Source of the DNA: Sphingobium sp. D43FB
GTDB taxonomy: Bacteria > Pseudomonadota > Alphaproteobacteria > Sphingomonadales > Sphingomonadaceae
Assembly (NCBI RefSeq): GCF_002312805.1
Contig: NZ_NMUA01000031.1
Coordinates: 1-39,069 of the forward strand
Length of the DNA: 39,069 nucleotides
Direction of reading: 5' to 3'
How positions within the stretch are numbered: position 1 is the stretch's first letter; every line of letters starts with the position of its first letter. Below, piece by piece: positions 23,704 through 32,200 of this stretch. Below the pieces are notes generated by a model that did not search any database, was not told where the DNA came from, and saw nothing but the letters and a program-made list of their open reading frames with translations. The translations under genes and the position numbers were made by a program.

Positions 23704-26700
23704 TCAGAATTTGGCGCGGACGCCGAAGTTGACCGTGCGGCCGAATGTGTGGATTTCGCTGACTTCCTGCTCCGTTCCGGCGAAGGACACCTGGCGCTGG
23801 TCGAACAGGTTCACCGCCTGCACGAACATCTCCACATTGGGCTTGATCTGATAGCTGGCGCCCAGATCGACGATACCGAATCCCTTTTGATAATAGGGCA
23901 CGACATCTTCCGGGCTGGGCAGCGATGTGACCACCGCCCCGGCATCCGTCATATAATCGCTGCGATAGGTGTAGCTGAGGTTGATTTCGAACGGCCCCGA
24001 TTCGAAGAAGGGCGTGATCGAATAGCTGACGTCGGACACGCCCTGGATACCGGCCGATTGCAGGCCGACGCCCGTGCGATCAAGCTCCAGCTTCGACGTG
24101 GCGAAGGTCGCGGTCGCCGTGACCCCCAGGCCGAACGGCAGCTTTTTCGTATAGCCGAACTCGATGCCGGATATGGTGGCATCCCCGACGTTGGTCGGCG
24201 TCGACACCAGAATATCCACCGGCAGCGTCGACCCGTCGTTGACGGCAAAGGCCAGCGTGCGCGTCTCGAAATCCGACGCGACATAATCGCTGATCTCCTT
24301 GTGGAACGCCGCGACCGTGAACGCGCCGAACTTGTCGAAATACCATTCGAAGGAAACGTCCAGGTTCCACGACGTATAGGGACGCAGGTTCGGATTGCCC
24401 GCAGATGCGGTCAGGTTGAGCGTCGGGTCAGCGAGCGCCGCCGCGCCTTCGTTGAAGATGCTCGTCACGGTCACGCTGTTCGTGTTGATGGAATTGCGCA
24501 ATTCCGACAGCGACGGCCGCGTCATCGTCCGGGCGACGCCAAGCCGCAACTGCATATTGTCCGCGATTTCGAACATGGCGTTGGCGCTGGGCAGGAACTC
24601 GCCATAGCTCGCCTTGGTGGTGGTCGGCGTCACCTGCGTCGTCACCCCGCCCGCGCCATCGGAAACGGGCGCGATCGTCGTGCCGCGAACATTGGTGCGG
24701 GTGCGCACATAGCGCAGGCCGAAATTGCCGGTGACCGGGACGTTGCCGACAATCGATTCGAAGTCGAGCCGACCATAGCCCGCCAGGATCTTTTCGCCGA
24801 TCCGATAGGAATTTTGGAGGTCGGCCGCGGTCGGATCAAGGTCATAGGCGCTAGGGCTGACGCCATCATATTCGCTGCCCAGCGTATAGGCCTGGTTGAA
24901 CAACGCCCAATCGACGCTGCCCCATGTCTGGCGATTGGCGATCGATTGGTCGAAGGCGTTGCTGGCCACCGGATATTGCAGGAACGCATCCGTGCGGGTC
25001 GCGCCGCTCCGCAGGACGGCATTGTTGCGATCACGACGCTGATAATCGCGATAGCGATCGGATAGCTGCCCACCGAAACGCAGCCGCGTGAAGTTCACAC
25101 CACCCAGGCCGAAATCGATGTCGCGCGCTATGTTGACGATGGCGCTCTTGTCTTCGTCTTCCGAATTGATCGGCCGGATCGCAAAGCTTTCGAACGGCAT
25201 GACCGACGGATCGGTCAGGTCGAGATCGGTGTAGAGCGATGTGATGCGCTGATTGCCCAGCACGTCGCCGCGAAAATCGAAGGTCAGATTGCCGCCCGCA
25301 CCGCTGCGGGTACGATATTGTACCCGCTGGATCGGCGTGTCGAGGCCGCTGCGCGCCCGCGCATAGCTGACCCGCGGTTCGATCTGCCAGCCGCCAAGGT
25401 CCAGCTTCATCGTCGCATTGAGCTGCAGATTCTGGTGCGACTGATCCATATTTTCGCTGTAGTTGCGGATGCGCGCGCCCCGGATCGTGCCCGCGACCAG
25501 CCGTCCATCCTCGACCACCGCACTGGACAGGTCGAGCCGCGACAGTTCGCTGGGGATATAATAGGTCAGTCGCTGTTCGACCGTCTTGTTATTGAACTGC
25601 GAATAGAGGCCGTTAATGTCGATCTCGAACGTGGATGACGGACGCCATTGGACGCCCAGCACCGCACTGATCCGCTCGCGATCCTCAAGCTCCAGATAGG
25701 GCTGCGCATCGCCTGGCACGCGCAACGTGCCCAGGCCCTCGACCTCCGCTTCCTGCCACCCCATGCGCAGGCGGTCGAACTGCACCTCGCGCCGCGAATA
25801 GGACAGCCCGCCCAGCAGGCCGAAAGTGCCGTCCGCATTGCGCCAGCCCCCCGATATCGTGCCATTGGGATTGACCGTGTCGGTGCGCTCTTCATACCCC
25901 GCATAGGCATTGGCGGCGATAAACGATGGGCGATCGAGCGGCTTGATCAGGCGGATATCGACCGACGATCCGATCCCGCTTTCGACCAGGTCGGCGGTGG
26001 GCGACTTGACCACCACCACGCTGTCGATCAATGTCGCGGGCAGGATTTGCAGACGGAACTGACGCCCCGACTGGCCCGAATTGCGGATATTCTCGTTATA
26101 AGCGAGCGGCATGCCGTCGAACGTGACCGACTGGAAATTCGGCCCCAGGCCGCGCACGCTGATGAACTGCCCCTCGCCCGCCTCGCGGACGATGGTAACG
26201 CCGGGCACGCGCTGCAAAGCCTCGGCCACGTTGAACGCCGGCAGCTTGCCGATATCGGCCGCGACGACCGCATCCGCGATCGAATCGGCTTTACGCTTCA
26301 AATCGAGCGACCGGCCGACGCCTTCGGAAAAGCTGGCCGTCACGACGATATTGTTGCTCGCAGCCGAATCAAGGTTGGCGCTTGCCGGCGTTTCTGCGGC
26401 CGCCGCCGTCTGAGGGCGAACGATCAGCGCCCCCGCGCGATCACGCACGACGACGAGCGACGTGCCCGCGACCAGTCGGCGTGCCGCCGTTTCCGCGTCG
26501 AACATGCCCGACAAAGCGGGTGCCCGCAGTTGCGCCACGGCGTCGCGCGTGAAGAGGATGTCCTGACCGCTCTGGCGCGCCAGCTGTTCAAGCGCGCTGG
26601 CCATCGGCTGGGCTGCCATGGTCACGCGCATCTGGCGCGACTGGCCCTGCGTCTGCGCCTGCAGCGTGGCCGACATCGCCATGGAGGAAAGCGTGAGGGC

Positions 26701-26742
26701 GAGCGCCGCCGATCGGCAAAGCTGCCGTTTCAAACTGATCAT
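23704..26742 (-). CDS. TonB-dependent receptor with STN signalling domain
   Basis: A 1012-residue outer-membrane transducer. After the signal peptide (1-29) comes an STN domain (about 38-110: VTMAAQPMASALEQLARQSG, ILFTRDAVAQL), then the plug (NIVVTASFSEGVGRSLDLKR, EALQRVPGVTIVREAGEG, ISVRGLGPN) and a barrel ending in the canonical terminal Phe (VNFGVRAKF). The STN domain contacts an anti-sigma factor, so ligand binding should signal to the FecR/ECF pair encoded just upstream. The ligand is unknown; the following PHP phosphoesterase gene hints at a phosphorylated or phosphate-ester compound. AGGGA lies 11 nt upstream of the ATG. Confidence 0.93.
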   Translation of the reverse strand: MISLKRQLCRSAALALTLSSMAMSATLQAQTQGQSRQMRVTMAAQPMASALEQLARQSGQDILFTRDAVAQLRAPALSGMFDAETAARRLVAGTSLVVVRDRAGALIVRPQTAAAAETPASANLDSAASNNIVVTASFSEGVGRSLDLKRKADSIADAVVAADIGKLPAFNVAEALQRVPGVTIVREAGEGQFISVRGLGPNFQSVTFDGMPLAYNENIRNSGQSGRQFRLQILPATLIDSVVVVKSPTADLVESGIGSSVDIRLIKPLDRPSFIAANAYAGYEERTDTVNPNGTISGGWRNADGTFGLLGGLSYSRREVQFDRLRMGWQEAEVEGLGTLRVPGDAQPYLELEDRERISAVLGVQWRPSSTFEIDINGLYSQFNNKTVEQRLTYYIPSELSRLDLSSAVVEDGRLVAGTIRGARIRNYSENMDQSHQNLQLNATMKLDLGGWQIEPRVSYARARSGLDTPIQRVQYRTRSGAGGNLTFDFRGDVLGNQRITSLYTDLDLTDPSVMPFESFAIRPINSEDEDKSAIVNIARDIDFGLGGVNFTRLRFGGQLSDRYRDYQRRDRNNAVLRSGATRTDAFLQYPVASNAFDQSIANRQTWGSVDWALFNQAYTLGSEYDGVSPSAYDLDPTAADLQNSYRIGEKILAGYGRLDFESIVGNVPVTGNFGLRYVRTRTNVRGTTIAPVSDGAGGVTTQVTPTTTKASYGEFLPSANAMFEIADNMQLRLGVARTMTRPSLSELRNSINTNSVTVTSIFNEGAAALADPTLNLTASAGNPNLRPYTSWNLDVSFEWYFDKFGAFTVAAFHKEISDYVASDFETRTLAFAVNDGSTLPVDILVSTPTNVGDATISGIEFGYTKKLPFGLGVTATATFATSKLELDRTGVGLQSAGIQGVSDVSYSITPFFESGPFEINLSYTYRSDYMTDAGAVVTSLPSPEDVVPYYQKGFGIVDLGASYQIKPNVEMFVQAVNLFDQRQVSFAGTEQEVSEIHTFGRTVNFGVRAKF

Positions 26743-26784
26743 AATGTGATGTCCCTGTTCGGCGTTCCCCGCGAGCGCCGCTTA

Positions 26785-26813
26785 TATCCTCGTCGCTGGG
26801 GCTCGGGATTTCC
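26785..26813 (-). promoter_or_regulatory. Possible ECF sigma promoter of the STN receptor
   Basis: On the minus strand GGAAAT (26813-26808) is followed after 17 nt by AGGATA (26790-26785), about 45 nt upstream of the receptor ATG. GGAAAT is the -35 element of FecI-type promoters in E. coli. The match is to one element only, so support is limited. Confidence 0.3.
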
Positions 26814-26836
26814 CCACCCCCCGCATGCAAATAAAA

Positions 26837-27760
26837 TCAGTACATGCTGGCGATGCGGACGGCGTCGGCCTGTGCGGTGACGCGAATGGGCAGCAGGACG
26901 GCGAGCGAGCGGGCGAAGGCTTCGGGATCGCCGACGCTGTAGACGCCACTGACGCGCATGGCCGCAGCCTTGGCGTCGGACACGACCAGCGCCCGTTCGG
27001 CGTAGCGGTTCATCTCCGCCGCCGCCTCGGCGACCGTCTGATCGCGGAAGGCCAGGCGACCGCTCTGCCACGCCGTCAGGTCTTCCAGTTCCGGCCGGTC
27101 GAGTTGATCGGGATGCCCGGCCGTCATGGCGATGCGATGCCCTTGCGACAGCAGGACCGGCGCCTGCATCGCCTCGACACGGGCGCTGCCCTGAATAGCC
27201 GTCAGCATCACTTGATCGTCATCGCGGCGCAGATCGAGCCGGGCCATGTCCGCCACCGCCCGCCTGTCACCCGCCTCGATGACGAAGGGCCGCGGATCGC
27301 GGGCGATATCCAGGTTGATGCGACCCGTTTCGAGCGAGAGCAGGCGCATGGTTTCGCGCGCCCGGAACCGGATCTGCGTATTGGTGTCCAGCATGACGCG
27401 GGTGCCGTCATCCAGCATCAGGCGGCGCTGTTCGCCAACGCCTGTCCGGTACACGCCAGCCTGCGCCTGCTGCCATCCGACCGTCAGCCCCGCGGACAGG
27501 ATGATTCCGACGCCCCCGGCCATGACGGCCCGGCGCGACAATCGCTGCGGCGCGGGCGCGCTGCGTGGATCGTCGCGAAGGCCGCCGACGGCGTCCCAGA
27601 CGGTGGAGCTGTGATCGAAGGCCAGGGCATGGGACGGATCAGCATTCAACCAGGCGCGAAATGCCGCTTCGTCCTGGGTGGATCGGTTGTCGGCGTGTAA
27701 GCGCGCAAGCCAATCCGCTGCCTGCCGGTTCACATTTTCCGGCTTGCTGCGGAAGTTCAC
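26837..27760 (-). CDS. FecR-like anti-sigma factor
   Basis: A 307-residue single-pass membrane regulator. The N-terminal cytoplasmic DUF4880-type helical domain (QAADWLARLHADNRSTQDEA, FRAWLNADPSHALAF) binds the sigma factor; one hydrophobic segment lies at about 78-96; the periplasmic FecR domain (GEQRRLMLDDGTRVMLDTNT) and a C-terminal STN-like region (MNRYAERALVVSDAKAAA) follow. It should hold the ECF sigma factor until the STN receptor binds ligand. The GTG start lies 1 nt after the sigma stop, so translation is coupled. Confidence 0.92.
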   Translation of the reverse strand: MNFRSKPENVNRQAADWLARLHADNRSTQDEAAFRAWLNADPSHALAFDHSSTVWDAVGGLRDDPRSAPAPQRLSRRAVMAGGVGIILSAGLTVGWQQAQAGVYRTGVGEQRRLMLDDGTRVMLDTNTQIRFRARETMRLLSLETGRINLDIARDPRPFVIEAGDRRAVADMARLDLRRDDDQVMLTAIQGSARVEAMQAPVLLSQGHRIAMTAGHPDQLDRPELEDLTAWQSGRLAFRDQTVAEAAAEMNRYAERALVVSDAKAAAMRVSGVYSVGDPEAFARSLAVLLPIRVTAQADAVRIASMY

Positions 27761-27761
27761 G

Positions 27762-28262
27762 TCACCAATGCTCCATCCATTCGGCCAGATGCGCCATCGC
27801 TTTTGCGATATGTTTTTCGACTGCGCTCTGGCTGATCCCCAACTCCTCGGCGATCTCGCGATATTTACGCCCGTCCAGGCGATACATCAAGAAAATCTGG
27901 CGGGTACGGGGGCTGAGTTGCGCGACCCCGCCGCGCACATGGTCCAGACGTTCTCGCGCGATCATCACTTCGTCCTGCAGGGGGAAGCTGTCTGCGACGC
28001 TGTCGCTCGTGGTTTCCGCCACGATCGTCGAACCGACCCGCCGTTCCCGGCGATAGGCATCGATACCGCGATTGGCCGCGATCCGCGCGAGCAAGGCTTC
28101 GGCATTGTCGGCCTGTGTCCGCCGCGCCGCCACGCTGAGCCACGCATCCTGCAGCAGATCGTCGGCATCGTCGCGCCGGGTCATGCGCGCAATCTGATTG
28201 CGCAGCCTGACCCAGCTAAAGCCCAGCGCCCCGTCGCGCGTCGATGCCTTTGAACATTCCAT
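27762..28262 (-). CDS. FecI-like ECF RNA polymerase sigma factor
   Basis: A 166-residue two-domain sigma factor. Region 2 contains RRDDADDLLQDAWLSVA and the -10 helix ANRGIDAYRRERR; region 4 contains LSPRTRQIFLMYRLDGRKYREIAEELGISQSAVEKHIAKAM, the -35-binding helix-turn-helix. It is the first gene of the sigma/anti-sigma/receptor array and should activate the receptor promoter. The ATG at 28262 has no good ribosome-binding site; no alternative is better placed. Confidence 0.92.
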   Translation of the reverse strand: MECSKASTRDGALGFSWVRLRNQIARMTRRDDADDLLQDAWLSVAARRTQADNAEALLARIAANRGIDAYRRERRVGSTIVAETTSDSVADSFPLQDEVMIARERLDHVRGGVAQLSPRTRQIFLMYRLDGRKYREIAEELGISQSAVEKHIAKAMAHLAEWMEHW

Positions 28263-28372
28263 CGCCGCGCGTCTAGGAATGGGGCGATACGATTTAATGA
28301 CAGATCGGCGTCAGCACCATGACATGCACAGCGATGCGGGAAATCATGCGCGAGGCGTCCGGCGGGCGTCTC

Positions 28373-29626
28373 CTATTCCACGAAGGGCGCAAGCACTTGC
28401 TGGACGCGAAGCCGTTCGGGAATCTGGTCCGCGCCGATCACGCGGTCGATCTGTTCATGGGCATGATAGATGCGGCGCTCCTGATAGTTGAGCACGATCG
28501 AGCGGAAGGCCGGGGATTCGGCCGACAGCTGAACGCTCGGCAGGTAGGTCAGATCTTCATCGAGAATGAAGTTGAAGGCCTCGATCTTCTGCTTCCACGC
28601 CTCCGGCAATGCGCTTTCGCCATGCGGCAATCCGAACCAGATGACTTCGAAGCGGCTGGTGTTGATCCCCGTGGGCCAGAACAGCAGCAAGGGAAAGCCA
28701 TTGGCATAGACCGGCGTGGTCAGGTTCGGGAAGGCGGTGAAGGCGGTCACGAACTGCCGGGGGATCGGGCCGACGCTCGGTATATCGGCGATCCCGCCCA
28801 TACCCATGCTGAAACCGGTTTCCTCCGACACGTCGGCCGTCGGCTGAAAGCCATCATTCCACGGCAGGATGTTGCGCGAGTGGCCGTTTTTGAACAGCGA
28901 CATCACCGTGCCATGATGATCGACCGCGCATTTGGGGCCAGGCAGGCCGACGCTGCCCCGGTGAACCGAAACGAAGTGATAATTTTCGGCGAAGGCGTCC
29001 ATCAGGACTTTCCAATTACACGCCACGTCATAGCTGTAGCTGGTGATGTAGCTGAGCTTGTCGAGGTCGAATTGGGCCAACTGGCCCGGCAAGACACCCA
29101 GATATTGCTGGAGCGGTTCCGCATCGGGCTCGGCATTGATGAATATCCAGCCGCCCCATGTTTCGCATCGCAGCTTCACCAGGCCGCGCTTCGATTTGTC
29201 CAGCCCGTCGAAATCCCGGCTGTCCGGTACGCCGAGCAGTTCGCCGTCCAGATTATAGGTCCAGGCGTGGTAGCCGCAGATCAGCCGCTTGCCCAGGCAC
29301 GTCCCCTGACGCTCCTGTACGATGCAGCCGCCACGGTGCGAGCAGGTATTGTAGAAGGCGTTGAAGCCGTTTTCCGTCCGCACGACGATGACCGGCATGC
29401 CGGGGACGCCCTCGAACTTGAGAAAGCTGCCGACTTTGGGAAACTGATCCTTGTGCCCGGCATAGAGCCAACTGCGCTGCCAGAGATATTTCAGTTCGAG
29501 CTGATAGAATTCCGGCGAAATATAGCGCTCGGCCGGGATGTCCGGCAATGGAGGAAAGCCCTCCGGATAGCCCTTACGCCCCTTCTCATAGTCGACGCGT
29601 TGCTGCAGCCCCTCGATCGTTTCCAT
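28373..29626 (-). CDS. Rieske-type oxygenase, catalytic alpha subunit
   Basis: A 417-residue Rieske non-haem iron oxygenase. The [2Fe-2S] ligands are C95, H97, C117 and H120 (NTCSHRGG and ICGYHAW). The catalytic domain shows NWKVLMDAFAENYHFVSVH with H218 and H223 and a later Asp (about 359) as iron ligands. The bridging position three before H218 is Glu215, not the usual Asp, as in the carnitine oxygenase CntA. No ferredoxin or reductase gene is nearby. It may hydroxylate or O/N-demethylate an aromatic or quaternary-amine compound. GGAGG lies 14 nt upstream of the ATG. A 219-nt gap separates it from the gene upstream, so it could have its own promoter. Confidence 0.9.
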   Translation of the reverse strand: METIEGLQQRVDYEKGRKGYPEGFPPLPDIPAERYISPEFYQLELKYLWQRSWLYAGHKDQFPKVGSFLKFEGVPGMPVIVVRTENGFNAFYNTCSHRGGCIVQERQGTCLGKRLICGYHAWTYNLDGELLGVPDSRDFDGLDKSKRGLVKLRCETWGGWIFINAEPDAEPLQQYLGVLPGQLAQFDLDKLSYITSYSYDVACNWKVLMDAFAENYHFVSVHRGSVGLPGPKCAVDHHGTVMSLFKNGHSRNILPWNDGFQPTADVSEETGFSMGMGGIADIPSVGPIPRQFVTAFTAFPNLTTPVYANGFPLLLFWPTGINTSRFEVIWFGLPHGESALPEAWKQKIEAFNFILDEDLTYLPSVQLSAESPAFRSIVLNYQERRIYHAHEQIDRVIGADQIPERLRVQQVLAPFVE

Positions 29627-29845
29627 GACGTTGATCTCATCCTCCCATAGATGCCCCGTGCATTATTCTGCATTCATGGGGCAGCGGCCGTGCCTGCGGA
29701 CCACGCAAGGCTGGCCTGGCGCGAGGGAAAGATAGGGCAGGCGGGCGCGGCCCGGCTACGAACATAAATGATAGGTAGGGCGACGGCGATCACAGAGACG
29801 TTGAATTCCAGGGACACCGCCAAGCGAGCATATGCCTTGTCCCGA

Positions 29846-30334
29846 TCAGGTGACACGCCAGACCCAAAGCCGGATGGAATCGGGATAGCGCGCGCCCGAA
29901 CAGACGAAGATGCTGCTATTGAGCCATGCATAGGGACCGAGCGGCGCGATGAATTCGGGTATGGTGCGAAAATAATAGGCTGACGGATCGACCGTGTCAC
30001 CGGCTGCCAGGCGGGCCATGACCTCGGCAGGCCCGTGGCGCAGGCCGCGATTGCGGATCTGGATGATGGTGCCGTCATCGGTTTCGATGCCATAGGTTGC
30101 ATCCGCGACGGTGACGCCATCGGACCGCAGAAGTTGCCAATCGCTGCCTCCGCCAAGGATGCGGCCACGGATATGCGGCCCTTCGACCGTGCCCGACAGG
30201 ATGGGGATGATCCGCCGCATGCCATCGGGCGTTTCCCCGATCGGAATGGGTGCGGCCAGTTCGGCGCTGGCCGCATAGACGAACGCCAACCCTGGTCGAA
30301 TGGCGTCGGCGGGCACGGCATCTTCAGGAGACAT
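29846..30334 (-). CDS. DUF3237 domain-containing protein
   Basis: A protein of about 162 residues, a small beta-barrel DUF3237 member, cytosolic. Recognisable segments are LAFVYAASAELAAPIPIGE, GTVEGPHIRGRILGGG and the C-terminal ARYPDSIRLWVWRV. The family is common in aromatic and hydroxy-acid gene clusters, but no reaction is established. The start at 30334 is preferred because GAGG lies 6 nt upstream; in-frame starts at 30340, 30346 and a TTG at 30352 are alternatives. It overlaps the end of the kinase gene by 11 nt, so the genes are coupled. Confidence 0.8.
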   Translation of the reverse strand: MSPEDAVPADAIRPGLAFVYAASAELAAPIPIGETPDGMRRIIPILSGTVEGPHIRGRILGGGSDWQLLRSDGVTVADATYGIETDDGTIIQIRNRGLRHGPAEVMARLAAGDTVDPSAYYFRTIPEFIAPLGPYAWLNSSIFVCSGARYPDSIRLWVWRVT

Positions 30335-31220
30335 GGGCATCCTCATTTGCAAGGCCCGTACAGGATATCACGTCCTGCCCGGCGCTTAGCTGGAACAACA
30401 GGTCGACATGATCCGGCAGGTCGGCGACCATGTGGCGAGTCACACGCTCATAATGGCTGACGAACCGCGCGACTGCGGCGTCGTCCATGATCCCCGGCGC
30501 ATCCGGCGCGGTCGCCCGCAGCTTATGTTCCTGGAGCAACCGGTTTTTCAAAACATGGTCGAAAGACGGCGGCTTCAACATCACCAGATGATCGATCATC
30601 GCGAACCACTGCGCATAGCATGTCTCAAGAGCGCTGTTCACATGACGCCGCCAGATGCCGTCGGGATCCTCCTGCGCCTCCAGCGCATTGAGCGGCTGCT
30701 CCAGGGCGGCGGCAGGCTGCGGGCGCGCACCCACGCACCAGCCTTCGAACAGCAGGATATCCACCTTGCCCGCATGGCGCGTCCAGTCGGCCTGCGGCAG
30801 TCGGTCGTCCAACGCCTTGCTGAACCGCGGGATCAGCGTGTCTCGACCGGCGACCATATCCGCCAGCACAGCGATGCCCGCATCGACATCATGCGTGCCG
30901 GGCACCCCGCGCGTGCGGAACAGGGGGTGGATGTCCCTCGCCATTTGCTCCCGCGCCTGCAACGGCAGGTAAAGATCGTCCAGGGAGACGACCGTCGCTG
31001 ACAGCCCCTGTTCGGGCAGCAGCGATGCCTGGAGAAAGCGGCAGACCGTGGATTTCCCGCTGCCCTGCGCCCCGTTGATCCCGATGATGAGGGGCCGTCC
31101 GGCCGATGCATGCCAATGTGCGATCTGCCGTGCGAGCGGCCGCCACCAGCGATCGACCATCACCGCATAGGATGGCGGCAATCGCTCGGCGGCGATCAAA
31201 TCGTCGATGGCGGTCGCCAC
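30324..31220 (-). CDS. P-loop kinase, D-glycerate 3-kinase type
   Basis: A 298-residue kinase with a Walker A motif GAQGSGKST (50-58), a SLDDLYL motif and LLFEGWCVGARPQP, the pattern of the GLYK family related to phosphoribulokinase and pantothenate kinase. Plant-type members convert D-glycerate to 3-phosphoglycerate; some bacterial relatives are annotated only as kinase. It is coupled to the hydroxyacid dehydrogenase (TAG/GTG overlap at 31220) and to the DUF3237 gene. Together with the dehydrogenase it forms the last two steps of a hydroxypyruvate-to-3-phosphoglycerate route. The start codon is GTG. Confidence 0.82.
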   Translation of the reverse strand: MATAIDDLIAAERLPPSYAVMVDRWWRPLARQIAHWHASAGRPLIIGINGAQGSGKSTVCRFLQASLLPEQGLSATVVSLDDLYLPLQAREQMARDIHPLFRTRGVPGTHDVDAGIAVLADMVAGRDTLIPRFSKALDDRLPQADWTRHAGKVDILLFEGWCVGARPQPAAALEQPLNALEAQEDPDGIWRRHVNSALETCYAQWFAMIDHLVMLKPPSFDHVLKNRLLQEHKLRATAPDAPGIMDDAAVARFVSHYERVTRHMVADLPDHVDLLFQLSAGQDVISCTGLANEDAHVS

Positions 31221-32197
31221 TACAGGCTGTCCTGGGGCACCCGCCCCTCCCTCCAGTCGTCGAGATTGGCGAGCGCGCGCAGGCCCATTGCCTCCCGCGT
31301 CTCCCGCGTCGCGCTGCCCAGATGGGGGAGGAGAACCGTGTTCGGCGCGTCGCGCAGGCGTTGGGAGACATGGGGTTCGCCGACGAAGACATCGAGGCCC
31401 GCGCCACCGATCCGCCCGGCTTCCAGCGCATCGACCAGCGCGTCTTCATCGACCACGTCGCCGCGCGCGGTGTTGATCAGGATCGCATGGGGGGCCATCT
31501 GTGCGAAGATGGCCGCATCGATGATGTTGCGGGTTTCCGCGCCGCCCGGAATATGCAGCGAGACGACATCGCATTGGGCGACCATCTCGGCCAGCGATGG
31601 CACATAGCGGGCATCCAGGCGCTGCACCACGTCCTGCGCGCCGGGGCGCCGCGAATAATAGATGATGTCCATGCCAAAGCCGAAACGGGCGCGTTCGGCC
31701 ATCGCCTGGGCAATGCGGCCGAAACCGACCAGCCCCAGCGTCTTGCCGCGCAGGCTGGTGCCAAGCAGATGGGTCGGCCGCCAGCCCGCCCATTGCCCGG
31801 CGCGTAATTCCCGCTCGCCTTCGCCTGCCCGCCGCGACGCCATCAGCATCAGGGTGACGGCGATGTCGGCGGTCGCATCCGTCAGGACGCCGGGCGTATT
31901 GGTCACGACGATGCCTGCGCCGCGCGCCGCCGCCAGGTCGATATGATCGACGCCTGCGCCGTAATTGGCGATGATCTTCGCGCGTTGCCCCGCCGTCCCG
32001 ACAATGCCGGCGTGCAGCTTGTCGGTGATGGTGGGGCAGATGGCGTCATAGTCCTGCATCGCTGCAGCCAGTGCCGCTTGCGTCAGCGGGACGTCATCCT
32101 GATTGAACGTCGCATCATAGCGTTCCGCGATCAGCGCCTCGACCCGTTCGGGCCATTTGCGCGTCACCAATAAACGGGGCTTGTCGGGTATCGTCAC
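31220..32197 (-). CDS. D-2-hydroxyacid dehydrogenase (glyoxylate/hydroxypyruvate reductase type)
   Basis: A 325-residue NAD(P)-dependent dehydrogenase of the D-isomer-specific family. The nucleotide-binding motif is GLVGFGRIAQ (around 155-164), and the catalytic triad is R245 (NTARGDVVDE), E274 (FVGEP) and H292 (LPHLGSA). The pattern fits glyoxylate/hydroxypyruvate reductases (GyaR/GRHPR), which reduce glyoxylate to glycolate and hydroxypyruvate to D-glycerate. Its position between the TauD-like dioxygenase and a glycerate-type kinase supports a 2-oxoacid product of the dioxygenase as substrate. The gap to the upstream gene is 3 nt. Confidence 0.92.
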   Translation of the reverse strand: MTIPDKPRLLVTRKWPERVEALIAERYDATFNQDDVPLTQAALAAAMQDYDAICPTITDKLHAGIVGTAGQRAKIIANYGAGVDHIDLAAARGAGIVVTNTPGVLTDATADIAVTLMLMASRRAGEGERELRAGQWAGWRPTHLLGTSLRGKTLGLVGFGRIAQAMAERARFGFGMDIIYYSRRPGAQDVVQRLDARYVPSLAEMVAQCDVVSLHIPGGAETRNIIDAAIFAQMAPHAILINTARGDVVDEDALVDALEAGRIGGAGLDVFVGEPHVSQRLRDAPNTVLLPHLGSATRETREAMGLRALANLDDWREGRVPQDSL

Positions 32198-32200
32198 GGA

